This document shows, in pieces, positions 1-7,298 of a stretch of 29,042 bases of DNA. The stretch covers positions 1 through 29,042 of the forward strand of contig CAZSUY010000015.1 of the NCBI GenBank assembly GCA_964610155.1, read 5' to 3'. Each line of letters opens with the position of its first letter. Within the stretch, counting starts at the first letter, position 1. Source of the DNA: JAFGBM01 sp964610155 (GTDB lineage Bacteria > Actinomycetota > Actinomycetes > Actinomycetales > Demequinaceae). The notes under the pieces are model-generated. The model was not told where the DNA came from. It made no database searches and saw only the letters and a program-made list of their open reading frames with translations. A program made the position numbers and the translations under genes.

Positions 1-541
1 CAAGCTTGGTGAGGTTGGTGAGACCGGACAGAGGCGACACATCTGCAATCTGGTTGATACTCAGGCGAAGTTCGGTGAGGTTTGTGAGACCGGCGAGAGG
101 TGACGCATCTGCAATCTGGTTGATCCTCAGGTAAAGTTCGGTGAGGTTTGTGAGACCGGCGAGAGGTGACACATCCACAATCTGGTTGTCCAGCAGGTCA
201 AGCCTGGTGAGGTTTGTGAGACCGGCCAGAGGTGACACATCCACAATCTGATTGCCGGCCATTTCAAGCCCGGTGAGGTTTGTGAGACCGGCCAGAGGCG
301 ACACATCTGCAATCTGATTGCCGGCCATTTCAAGCCCGGTGAGGTTTGTGAGACCGGCCAGAGGCGACACATCCACAATATGGCTGCTGGCCATGTCAAG
401 CTTGGTGAGGTTTGTAAGACCGGCCAGAGGCGACACATCCACAATATGGTTGTCCCGCAGGTCAAGCAAGGTGAGGTTGGTGAGACCGGCCAGAGGCGAC
501 ACATCTGCAATCTGGTTGATACTCAGGTCAAGCAGGGTGAG
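1..541 (-). repeat. Tandem 66-bp coding repeat of the LRR gene
   Basis: The motif gacacatc (gacgcatc once) recurs at 36, 102, 168, 234, 300, 366, 432 and 498, always exactly 66 bp apart, so each unit encodes one 22-residue LRR. The units beginning near 234 and 300 are nearly identical, which points to recent duplication. The array probably continues beyond position 1. Confidence 0.95.
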
Positions 542-784
542 GTGGGTCGCGGCTTCAAGTCCAGTGAGGGATTCGACGCCCCTGTACGTACACCCCAAAT
601 CATGGAGGGTCTCCATGCCTGTTCGGGTGATCGGCTCTCCAGGAGACAAGCCAAGGGCTTCCTCGACACACGACAGCAGTGCCGGGTCTGGGATAGTGAC
701 CTCGGATGCTGAACACCCGGCGAGAGTGCCCGCGACAAGCACCATCGTGATAGCGCTCCGCACTAGATGCACCGTCATCGCCAT
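1..784 (-). CDS. Leucine-rich-repeat lipoprotein, 3' end outside the window
   Basis: The reading frame opens at an ATG 5 nt after a CTGGAGG ribosome site and stays open to the window edge (261 codons visible). Residues 1-24 form a lipoprotein signal peptide with lipobox LAGC (lipidated Cys24). A short cysteine-containing cap follows (about residues 30-75), then 22-residue leucine-rich repeats of the type LTxLxLxxNQIADVSPLAGL, the internalin-like bacterial class. Eight DVSPL motifs (one DASPL) are visible with no frame break. By family analogy the protein is anchored on the outer face of the membrane and uses the LRR solenoid for binding proteins or surfaces; the ligand is unknown. Repeats are almost identical at DNA level, so copy number may vary. 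Function beyond surface binding is inference. Confidence 0.85.
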   Translation of the reverse strand, partial: MAMTVHLVRSAITMVLVAGTLAGCSASEVTIPDPALLSCVEEALGLSPGEPITRTGMETLHDLGCTYRGVESLTGLEAATHLTLLDLSINQIADVSPLAGLTNLTLLDLRDNHIVDVSPLAGLTNLTKLDMASSHIVDVSPLAGLTNLTGLEMAGNQIADVSPLAGLTNLTGLEMAGNQIVDVSPLAGLTNLTRLDLLDNQIVDVSPLAGLTNLTELYLRINQIADASPLAGLTNLTELRLSINQIADVSPLSGLTNLTKL

Positions 785-832
785 GGTTGCCTCCAGAAAG
801 CGAAACTGTCCGAGAGATTCGTACGACGGCAC

Positions 833-838
833 TGTATA
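833..838 (-). promoter_or_regulatory. Possible -10 box of the LRR lipoprotein gene
   Basis: TATACA on the minus strand, about 50 nt before the ATG at 784, is a fair -10 hexamer. No convincing -35 box is seen. Confidence 0.3.
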
Positions 839-1069
839 ACTTGCTTAGGTCGCACGATACTCGGGAGCATCTCAGGCGGCAAAGGAACACCCGTAGAGGA
901 AGGTGATTCTCGGTCCTGGGTCTAGTGCCGATAATGTACATTATGTCATTTCGTATGCTCACTATTGCATCAGATGCGCAATACTCGCTGCCCCACTTTC
1001 AGGCAATTCCCCTAGCTATGAATCCCCCCGGGGTGTTCGGAGGCTCGATTCCTTGGAAGGATCGGTCTC

Positions 1070-1393
1070 ATGTCACGTCCCAGCAAATACCCGCGCGAGC
1101 TCCGTGAACGGGCGGTCAGGATGGTCGCCGAGGTCCGCCCGGATTATTCGAGCGAGACGCAGGTGATCGCGTCGGTTGCTCACAAACTTGGTATCGGCAC
1201 CCCGGAAACGGTGCGCACCTGGATCCGCAGGCAGCAGGTCGACTTCGGGATGCGTCCCGGGTTGACCACCGACGCCGCGGAGGAGATCAAGCGACTCAAA
1301 CGCGAGAACGCCGAACTTCGGAGGGCGAACGAGATCCTGAAAGCAGCATCGTCTTTCTTCGCGGCCGAGCTCGACTGGCCACACAGGAGATAG
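1070..1393 (+). CDS. IS-A transposase OrfA (IS3 family)
   Basis: A 107-residue protein starting MSRPSKYPRELRERAV, the standard opening of OrfA in this IS3 subgroup. Residues about 5-60 form the helix-turn-helix that binds the IS ends (TVRTWIRRQQ is the recognition region). Residues about 68-92 form a leucine-zipper coiled coil (EEIKRLKRENAELRRANEIL). OrfA is normally joined to OrfB by -1 ribosomal slippage; a T-rich stretch, TCTTTCTTC near 1351-1359, precedes the overlap and orfB lies in the -1 frame. The start is supported by a GGAAGGATCG stretch upstream. Its OrfB partner is broken, so it probably makes only a DNA-binding fragment. Confidence 0.85.
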   Translation: MSRPSKYPRELRERAVRMVAEVRPDYSSETQVIASVAHKLGIGTPETVRTWIRRQQVDFGMRPGLTTDAAEEIKRLKRENAELRRANEILKAASSFFAAELDWPHRR

Positions 1394-1630
1394 TCGCGTT
1401 CATCCGCGACCACAAGGACCGCTCCGACGGAGGCCTCCGCTGGGGTGTCGAGCCGATCTGCGCCGTACTCACCCAGCGTGGTGTCTCGTTCGCCCCGTCA
1501 ACGTATTACGACGCCCTCGATCGACCCGTCTCGCAGCGGGCACGGCGAGACGAGGCGCTCAAGACGGTGATCGCGGTGGAGTGGGACAAGCGCAAGATCC
1601 TCGGTGCCAGTGGCCTGATCCCTGTTTTGG

Positions 1631-2515
1631 TCAGCTTTGAGTGAGAGTCGTCGTGTGCTCGGGATCGAGTATGTGGTTAGCGTAGCGGACGTTGTAGGGG
1701 GTGCGGTTGCCGAGCCCGGAGTGGGGTCGGTCATGGTTGTAGTGGTCGACCCATTCGCGGATAGCAGCCTCGGCGTCGCGGCGGCTGAAGAAGACGTTGC
1801 CGTTGAGGCATTCGTCGCGGAGCTTGTCGTGGAAGGTCTCGACGTAGCCGTTCTCCCAGGGTGACGCGGGGGCGACGTAGGCGGTGCCGACCTTGATGGT
1901 GCGCAGCCAGTCCTTCACGGTCCACGCGGTGAATTCGGGGCTGTTGTCGGAGCGGATCAGTTCGGGGACGCCGTAGAGGATGAAGATCATCGAAAGGTGG
2001 TTCACCACATCCTCGGCGGTGATCGAGCGTTGGATCAGCGGCGGGAAGCAGAACCGGGAGTACTCATCGATGATGGTCAGCATCCGGACCTTGGAGGCCC
2101 GCCCGACGTGGATCGTGATGAAGTCGTAGGTCCACACGTGCCCGACGTGGCTGGCCGGCAGCACGGTGATCGAGTTGGCTGACGCCCCCTTCGCTCGGGA
2201 ACGTTTCTTGGGCGGCTGACGCAGCAGCCCGTTCTCCCGCATAAGGTGCTTGACCCGCTTCTGATTCACCACCCACCCGTGACGGTTGCACAGCTCCCAG
2301 GTGATGCGCCGATAGCCGTAACGACGCAGGTGCTTCAGGCCGCACAATCGGGTGATCTCCGCGACCAGGACCTGCTCGTCGGTGATCGCCTGGGTGGAAC
2401 GCTGGTAGCGGATCGTGGACCGGTTGTAGCCGAGGGCCTTGATCGCCCGGAGCTCAGAGACACCGTGACGACGCCGCACCCCGGCGACATCGTCACGCCT
2501 CTGGTCCGGGCTCAC
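1631..2515 (-). CDS. IS-B transposase OrfB, DDE integrase (IS407-like)
   Basis: A 294-residue catalytic subunit with a complete retroviral-integrase-type rve core. The first Asp is in HVWTYDFITIH, the second in RSDNSPEFTA, and the Glu in SPWENGYVETFHDKLRDE. An HTH_21-like segment precedes it (RRYGYRRITWELCNRHGW). The N-terminal VSPDQRRDDVAGVRRRHGVS is the expected start of OrfB, and the GTG overlaps the orfA stop by 4 nt. The stop codon lies inside the left terminal repeat. No disruption is seen, so this copy may be active and could act on related ends such as those of IS-C. Confidence 0.9.
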   Translation of the reverse strand: MSPDQRRDDVAGVRRRHGVSELRAIKALGYNRSTIRYQRSTQAITDEQVLVAEITRLCGLKHLRRYGYRRITWELCNRHGWVVNQKRVKHLMRENGLLRQPPKKRSRAKGASANSITVLPASHVGHVWTYDFITIHVGRASKVRMLTIIDEYSRFCFPPLIQRSITAEDVVNHLSMIFILYGVPELIRSDNSPEFTAWTVKDWLRTIKVGTAYVAPASPWENGYVETFHDKLRDECLNGNVFFSRRDAEAAIREWVDHYNHDRPHSGLGNRTPYNVRYANHILDPEHTTTLTQS

Positions 2516-2796
2516 GCTTTTCGCGAGAGCACGTCCTGCAAGATCGTCTTGTCCAGCACCGCTTCCGCCAACGCCTGCTTCAACTTCGCGTTCTCCCGCT
2601 TCAGACGCTTGAACTCCTTCGCATCGTCCGAGGTCATCAACCCGTACTGCTTCTTCCACCGGTAGTACGTCGGCTCGCTGATCTCCAACTCCCTGAGCGT
2701 CAACTCCAGCGGCTTGCCCTGTGCCAGCAACACCTCCGCATCCCGGAGCTTACGCACCGCCTGCTCTGCCGTGTGTCGGATCGTCTTCTTACCCAT
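2512..2796 (-). CDS. IS-B transposase OrfA (IS407-like)
   Basis: A 94-residue protein with the IS407-group pattern: RHTAEQAVRKLRDAEVLLAQ, then a helix-turn-helix around ISEPTYYRWKKQYG, then a leucine-zipper segment about residues 55-85 (FKRLKRENAKLKQALAEAVL). It binds the terminal repeats and pairs with OrfB. The ATG at 2796 follows AAGGATG and gives the family's usual MGKK start; an in-frame upstream ATG would add 15 residues encoded inside the terminal repeat. Its stop TGA overlaps the orfB start as GTGA, so OrfB can be made by coupling or by frameshift. Confidence 0.88.
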   Translation of the reverse strand: MGKKTIRHTAEQAVRKLRDAEVLLAQGKPLELTLRELEISEPTYYRWKKQYGLMTSDDAKEFKRLKRENAKLKQALAEAVLDKTILQDVLSRKA

Positions 2797-3251
2797 AGTG
2801 AACATCCTTCCCCGCCTCACGGCGGATGTCAGGACTCTCACTCAAGGCTGACCAGTCTCGGGGGTTCACGCCACCAGGACCCTGTGGTTGCGGCTGCGTC
2901 GCCAAGGCCACAACGTGGCCCGCTGCACCATGGAACGGCTCATGCGGGAACTCGGACTCGCAGGAGTCACCCGCGGCAACGCCAAGCAACGGCCAGCAGA
3001 CACTGGTGAGAAGGAGCGTCGCGCCCCAGACCTGGTGGACCGACACTTCCACCGGTTCCAGCCCGACCAGTTGTGGGTCGCGGACTTCACGTATGTGTGG
3101 ACGTGGACCGGTTGGGTCTACGTCGCCTTCGTGTTCGATGTCGCCAGCCGCCGAATCCTCGGATGGCGGACCGCCGCGTCGATGGCAACCCCGCTCGTGC
3201 TCGACTGCCTCGAGCAGGCCCTGTGGACCCGCCGCCGTGAAGGCATCAAAT

Positions 3252-4493
3252 TGACGTGCCCCCCTGAAACCGGTCCAGTGTTGTGAGAGTCTCGATCTCA
3301 GCGATAGCTGGGGAAGGAGATTCACGATGGGTAAGCAGAATCGTCGACACACGCCGGAGCAGGCGATCGGGAAGTTGCGGGACATCGAGGTCTTGTTGGC
3401 TAATGGGATGCCGTTGGAACTCGCTTTGAGGGAGCAGGAGATCAGCGGGCCGACGTATCACCGGTGGCGGCAGAAGTATGGGTTGATGACGTCGGATGAG
3501 GCCAAGCGGCTCAAGTTCCTTGATCAGGAGAACGCGGCGTTGAAAGCAATCGTCGCGGATCAGTCGTTGCAGATCAAGGTCCTCAAGGACGTGGCTTCCA
3601 GAAAATGGTGAGCCCGGCCCGGCAACGGGAAACGGTCGCCTACGTGATGCGGTCGTTTCCCGTCGCTGAGCGCTGGGCGATCAAGACGCTTGGGGTGAAA
3701 CGCTCCACGATCCGTTACACCCAGACGGCCGAGCACGTCGATGCTGAGGCGGCGCTGACGGCGGCGATCATGGCCGAATGCGTCAAGGACAACCAGCAGC
3801 ATTATGGCTACCGGAGGATCACCACCGAGTTGGTGAAGGCCGGCTGGTCGGTGAACTGTAAGCATGTTCAGCGGATCATGAAGGCCGAAGGGCTACTCAA
3901 GCCACCGAAACGGCGGGCCCGCCCAACTCCGGGGCTGTCGACCAACTCGATCAGCAAGCTTCCGGCCGAGCACGTGAACGACATATAGACGTATGACTTC
4001 ATATCTGTCCGCCTAGCCGACGGCAGCAAGATCCGGATGCTGTCGGTACTGGACGAATACTCCAGGTTCGCAATGCCGCCGCTGGTCTCCCGCTCGATCC
4101 CGGCACCAACCGTTGTCGACCACTTGAGGAAACTGTTTCGCCTCTACGGGATCCCGAACCGGATCCGATCAGACAACGGCCCCGAGTTCGTCGCCAAGAC
4201 CGTCACCGAATGGCTGACCAAACTCGGGGTCAGCACCACGTTCATCAAACCGGCATCCCCGTGGGAGAACGCCTACGTCGAAACCTGGCACGACAAGCTC
4301 CGCAAAGAGAAACTCAACGACGAGGTGTTGATCACCTTGACTGAAGCCCGCGTCGTGATCGCAGACTGGGTCGACCACTACAACCACGACCGCCCCCACA
4401 GCCGCCTCGGCAAATGCACCCCGGCCACCGTCCGCTACGCTGGCCTCACCACCCCGACTCTCACACAAGTGGACAAAAGTAGGGGTCACGTCA
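3252..4493 (+). mobile_element. IS-C: IS3-family element (IS407-like), inactivated
   Basis: Left end TGACGTGCCCCCC at 3252 and right end GTCACGTCA finishing at 4493 form imperfect inverted repeats that continue inward to GTGAGAGTC on both sides. The 1242-bp length fits the group. OrfA is intact; orfB carries an amber codon. The flanks (AAT on the left, GCC on the right) show no target duplication. The left neighbour is IS-A orfB, but the right neighbour is not its continuation, so a deletion accompanied or followed insertion. Confidence 0.82.
3327..3611 (+). CDS. IS-C transposase OrfA (IS407-like)
   Basis: A 94-residue relative of IS-B OrfA: RRHTPEQAIGKLRDIEVLLA, helix-turn-helix ISGPTYHRWRQKYGLMTSDE, then a zipper (LKFLDQENAALKAIVADQSL) ending KDVASRKW. 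It begins 8 nt after GGGGAAGGAG. Role: terminal-repeat binding with OrfB. The stop overlaps the orfB start (TGGTGAGC), as in IS-B. The reading frame itself is intact. Confidence 0.88.
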   Translation: MGKQNRRHTPEQAIGKLRDIEVLLANGMPLELALREQEISGPTYHRWRQKYGLMTSDEAKRLKFLDQENAALKAIVADQSLQIKVLKDVASRKW

Positions 4494-4618
4494 GCCAGAG
4501 AATGCCTCACCAGACCGCAAATCGGGCGCCTCGGCGCGCCGCTCTTGACGAACACTCCGGACTCCGCCTACCCGCCACCTTGCACTGGCTTACCAGCGAC
4601 TTTGGCGACACGTCCTAG
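3605..4618 (+). pseudogene. IS-C transposase OrfB with an in-frame amber stop
   Basis: Frame from about 3605 matches IS-B OrfB throughout (AIKTLGVKRSTIRY, HYGYRRITTELVKAGW). At 3986-3988 the codon for the conserved Trp of HVWTYDF is TAG (NDI-stop-TYDFISV). The same frame resumes at once with the first catalytic Asp, then RSDNGPEFVAK (second Asp) and SPWENAYVETWHDKLRKE (Glu). A single TGG to TAG change explains the break. The frame does not stop in the right terminal repeat but runs on into flanking DNA to 4618. Without suppression the product lacks the whole catalytic core. Confidence 0.85.
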
Positions 4619-4740
4619 CCATGGCCGGGGCATCATCGGAAGTGCGTCGATGATGCCCCGGAGAAGGTTGAGCGACCCGGCCCCCCATAGTTCGACCGCT
4701 AGGTCTTCACTGCTGAGGGAGCCGGGTCGCGACGGGAACA
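4494..4740. other. Non-coding gap between IS-C and the exported-protein pair
   Basis: No credible gene and no continuation of IS-A is seen in this stretch. Its only clear structure is the hairpin at 4625-4661. Confidence 0.5.
4625..4661 (-). terminator. Perfect 14-bp hairpin downstream of the beta-trefoil gene
   Basis: CCGGGGCATCATCG (4625-4638) pairs perfectly with CGATGATGCCCCGG (4648-4661) around a 9-nt loop. It lies about 80 nt past the stop of the minus-strand gene at 4741, where a terminator or mRNA-stabilising stem would sit. No T-run follows on either strand, so intrinsic termination is uncertain. Confidence 0.5.
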
Positions 4741-5562
4741 CTAGTGGATGATGAGGTCGAACTCTTCCCACTCGAGGATCCAGGTGCGGTTGGCGATCAG
4801 CGGTGACGCGCCGGCGTCCTCTGCGCAGACGTACATGTTGTTCGCGAGCGATTGGAAGCTGATGCTTCCGTCCGGGTTATTGATGAGGTCGAACTCTTCC
4901 CACAGGCCTATAGCGGTGCGGTTGGCGATCAACGATGACCCGCCAGCGTTCTCTGCGCAGACGTACATGTTGTTCGCGTGCGCTCGCAAGCTCACGCTTC
5001 CGTCAGCGTTGATGATCAGGTCGAACTCTTGCGGTGTCCCGATCGTAGTGCTGGAGGCGATCAACGGTGACGCGCCAGCGGTCACGTAGTTGCCGTTCGC
5101 GTGAGAGCGAAGGCTGATCACCGTGCCACCGGGGGTCCACGTGGTGGGCACCCCCCATCCTCCGATGAGGAGGGCGACGCCCGTAACGCGGTTTGAGGCG
5201 TAGTTGGTGGTGGTGATGTCGACCGTCCCCGACGCGGCCGTCCCCGTGCCGGTCGCGAGTGTGGTGGTGGTGCCCGACGCCCGAGTACGGTAGACCGTGA
5301 GTTGAATCTGCAGGCCCGCGCAGGCGTCGGGCACGCCCACCAGGCGGACCCTGTCCCAGTTAGTCCCCCCTCCGCTCGCGAACCCCGTGGTCGCGATGGT
5401 TGCGTTCGTGCAGCGAGCGGAGTCCTGCAGAAACGGGTGGCTGCTCGACACGGTCAACTGGGACGCGCTGGCGACCACGAGACCCACGACCGAAAGCGCG
5501 ACGGCCGCACCGGCTACGGCGGCGGCGACACGCCGTGCGCCCGTCCGGCGCGCGCCCGTCAC
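4741..5562 (-). CDS. Exported protein with C-terminal fascin-like beta-trefoil
   Basis: A 273-residue protein. Residues 1-35 are an Arg-rich, then hydrophobic export signal ending ASASQLTV, the 'AAQL' type found on actinobacterial secreted proteins often linked to SipW-like signal peptidases (family recollection). Residues about 36-150 form a Thr/Gly-rich beta domain with cysteines. Residues about 150-273 hold three repeats of about 42 residues, each with a SLRxxANxxYVxA core, then PLIA and EEFDLI: one full fascin-like beta-trefoil, a fold often used for polysaccharide or actin binding. The GTG start follows GGGAGG at a good distance. It lies downstream of a paralogue (5670-6095), probably in one operon. 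Both end in a hydrophobic run plus His (FDLIIH here). Surface polysaccharide binding is inference; no catalytic domain is present. Confidence 0.75.
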   Translation of the reverse strand: MTGARRTGARRVAAAVAGAAVALSVVGLVVASASQLTVSSSHPFLQDSARCTNATIATTGFASGGGTNWDRVRLVGVPDACAGLQIQLTVYRTRASGTTTTLATGTGTAASGTVDITTTNYASNRVTGVALLIGGWGVPTTWTPGGTVISLRSHANGNYVTAGASPLIASSTTIGTPQEFDLIINADGSVSLRAHANNMYVCAENAGGSSLIANRTAIGLWEEFDLINNPDGSISFQSLANNMYVCAEDAGASPLIANRTWILEWEEFDLIIH

Positions 5563-5669
5563 CGCGATACCTCCCTCGCAGGGGTGCGCGCGTCGGAGGA
5601 CTTCGCCGAATCCTCGTCGGTCGTGTGTCGAATCACCCGGGGATCTGCCTCCTGAAGCGGTGGTGAGAC

Positions 5670-6095
5670 CTAGTGGATGACGATGGCGATCTGCGCCACC
5701 GAGTTCGCGTTCACGGGCGTGGGGGAAATGGCAATCGTGTGAGAGACACCCGAGATCGTGGTGGAGACGCCGGTCGCGACGACGCCCGCCGAGCCGTCAA
5801 GCAGCGTGAAGTCAAGGGTCATGCCCGAACAACTCGGGATCGGGGGGCTCGCCGTCATGTTGATTCCCGAGATGGTCACGGAGTTGACCGCGTACGCGTG
5901 CAACGTGGTACTGAACGTCGTGCCGTAGGTCACGGTCACGGCCGTGTCGCACGGCGAGTCAATCGATACGCCCGCGATGACCGGGGTGCTCGCCACGGTC
6001 AACTGAGCGGCCGATGCTATGCTGAGGCCGGCCACGGCAACGACCGCGAGCCCAATCGCCGCAATCCGACGGGAGCGAGCGCTCTTCCGTGACAT
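5670..6095 (-). CDS. Small exported protein, paralogue of the N-domain of the beta-trefoil protein
   Basis: 141 residues. The N-terminus is MSRKSARSRRIAAIGLAVVA, continuing through a hydrophobic stretch to ASAAQLTVAS, the same signal type as the downstream gene. The mature part is Thr/Ser/Val-rich, with CDTAVTVTYGTTF and a second Cys in IPSCSGMTLDF (probable disulfide), and ends SVAQIAIVIH. A compact secreted beta-sandwich of an uncharacterised actinobacterial family is likely. The ATG at 6095 is chosen because GAAGGAAGAGGGA lies just upstream; a longer frame to 6170 has no such site. About 107 nt separate it from the beta-trefoil gene, which suggests co-transcription. No sortase motif or lipobox is seen. 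Confidence 0.75.
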   Translation of the reverse strand: MSRKSARSRRIAAIGLAVVAVAGLSIASAAQLTVASTPVIAGVSIDSPCDTAVTVTYGTTFSTTLHAYAVNSVTISGINMTASPPIPSCSGMTLDFTLLDGSAGVVATGVSTTISGVSHTIAISPTPVNANSVAQIAIVIH

Positions 6096-6586
6096 GATCC
6101 CTCTTCCTTCACTTGGTCGTGCCCTTCGGCACCGGAGTATCCGCCTCCGGCCCGGGGAACCGGGTCGCACCGGATATCCGGTCTATCGGCGGATTGCCCT
6201 CGATGGCTGAGAGTGACCAACCATACATTTATGACGCGACCTTTCTCACATTTGGGTGAATTCGCTTCGGGTGAACCCTAACGCGGGCGGGCGGCTCGGC
6301 CGCCTCGGCCAGCTCGCCTTGCTCGGGCTCCAGCGCTGGCTCCGGCCAAACGAGGTTGGATCCGGGCGATTCAAACTTACGGCACCCTCCCCTCCCCCGG
6401 CAGCCGAGAATAGTGCTTGACCGAATAGTGCTGTTTACCAGTCGAAAGGCGACTAACGCGGCGGGGGCATGGTCCGTACTCCCCTGTCCTATGTCAACGG
6501 TGCCGGAAATTGGTGGCGCCAACTTCGATCGGGGTTCACGAGGTCCAACGAATGTTCAGCGTTTAATCCTTCTTGAGGGCGATGGA
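6096..6586. other. 491-bp intergenic region with no supported gene
   Basis: It contains the putative promoter of the exported pair, a GC-rich segment about 6275-6350 and two copies of ctaacgcggg/ctaacgcggc (about 6279 and 6452). Possible frames across it have no ribosome site and no recognisable protein. No RNA gene is recognised. Confidence 0.5.
6136..6141 (-). promoter_or_regulatory. Possible -10 box for the exported-protein pair
   Basis: GATACT on the minus strand about 40 nt before the ATG at 6095 would give a short leader containing the ribosome site. No -35 is evident. Confidence 0.35.
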
Positions 6587-7123
6587 CTACGCTTCATCGT
6601 TGGGTGAGCAATCACTCAACCCAAGAACCTGTGCAGCATCCGAAACTTGCGTCAGGTTCGTTTGTACCGGCACCCAAGCCGAAGGATCAACATCGAGTTT
6701 TTCCGCGTCAAAGATGCTTCCGCCGGGAAGAACCATGACCCCGCCGCTCTCTGTGACCAGCAGTGAGTACGATCCGGGAATGCCCGCCCGCCTCACGGCA
6801 TCCTTCACGGCGACTTCGAACAGAGAATAGGAATCCGCAAGTCCGGCGAGGCTCGTTTGCAGGAGAGCCCCGTTCGGTGCCGATTCCTCGGTGAAATTGA
6901 GTGCATCGAGTTCCTGGGCAGCAGTGTCGTAGTATTCCGCCAATTGCTCAAAACTGGGCGCCTCGCTCATGGCAGTATCGATAGATTCCTTGAGCGCGCT
7001 ACAGGTCGAGAGTGCGGCGTCGGAGAACTCTTCATCACTTAATACACTCGTCGATCCGCATCCGGATAGTACTAGACCAGCGATAACGGCAACTCCAATG
7101 GTCATGCGTTCCTTTTTGCGCAC
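6587..7123 (-). CDS. Lipoprotein of unknown function
   Basis: 178 residues with a classic lipoprotein signal, MRKKERMTIGVAVIAGLVLS then GC (lipidated Cys22). The mature part is acidic and predicted mostly helical (SDEEFSDAALSTCSALKESI, then FEQLAEYYDTAAQELDAL), with paired cysteines near residues 41 and 172. The C-terminal third is more beta-like (YSLLVTESGGVMVLPGGS). I recognise no family; a small helical extracytoplasmic domain is all that can be supported. A GTG start 6 nt after GAGAGGGAG is used; an internal ATG (residue 7) with its own AAGGA is possible and would leave fewer basic residues. It stands alone on the minus strand. Confidence 0.7.
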   Translation of the reverse strand: MRKKERMTIGVAVIAGLVLSGCGSTSVLSDEEFSDAALSTCSALKESIDTAMSEAPSFEQLAEYYDTAAQELDALNFTEESAPNGALLQTSLAGLADSYSLFEVAVKDAVRRAGIPGSYSLLVTESGGVMVLPGGSIFDAEKLDVDPSAWVPVQTNLTQVSDAAQVLGLSDCSPNDEA

Positions 7124-7298
7124 GAAAAACTCCCTCTCTTCATGTCCGCCTCAGACTTGGATTGGATTCGATCGGCGACTGCATCTGGCCGATAACTTTT
7201 TTCACCCTATCAGGATGGGCGCTGACCGTGAGTCTTCATCAAACCCGCGGCGATACCGCTTCTAGCGGAGCACGTGGTAGATGAGTAGGCATTCGTCT

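Larger units (their letters stand above)
1628..2854 (-). mobile_element. IS-B: intact-looking IS3-family element (IS407-like group), 1227 bp
   Basis: Terminal inverted repeats are TGGTCAGCTTTGAGTGAGAG at 1628 and the reverse complement TGGTCAGCCTTGAGTGAGAG ending at 2854: one mismatch in about 22 bp, with TG/CA tips. It contains complete orfA and orfB on the minus strand. The flanking bases (left CCTGTTT, right GTCTCGG) show no target-site duplication. Confidence 0.88.
1019..3251 (+). mobile_element. IS-A: IS3-family element (IS3/IS51-like), interrupted and 3'-truncated
   Basis: The likely left end is TGAATCCCCCCGGGG at 1019, 51 nt before orfA; TG at the tip is typical of IS3-family elements. 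It holds an intact orfA and an orfB that is split by IS-B (1628-2854) and ends where IS-C begins (3252). The right terminal repeat and the last two catalytic residues of the transposase are absent, so the element cannot move on its own. Confidence 0.75.
1375..3251 (+). pseudogene. IS-A transposase OrfB, split by IS-B and truncated by IS-C
   Basis: The left fragment (1375-1627, -1 frame relative to orfA) reads LATQEIVAFIRDHKDRSDGG and runs to about KILGA. The right fragment (2855-3251) reads GVHATRTLWLRLRRQGHN, then includes ADFTYVWTWTGWVYVAFVFD with the first Asp of the DDE triad. The second Asp and the Glu lie in the missing 3' part. Both halves contain the segment that normally reads xVYGAxxxW, so they overlap by a few residues and may not come from one copy. 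The product is non-functional. Confidence 0.8.

Noticed and set aside
1..541. CRISPR-like array
   Set aside because: The 66-bp period is one continuous coding repeat of 22 residues, with no unique spacers.
3986..3988. Recoded TAG (suppression or pyrrolysine) in IS-C orfB
   Set aside because: The affected codon is a conserved Trp differing by one base, and the frame also lacks its proper stop; simple mutation is the easier explanation.
6229..6522. Minus-strand frame of 97 codons in the intergenic region
   Set aside because: It has no ribosome site and a low-complexity Pro/Glu/Ala composition, and no family is recognised; a chance frame in GC-rich DNA is likely.
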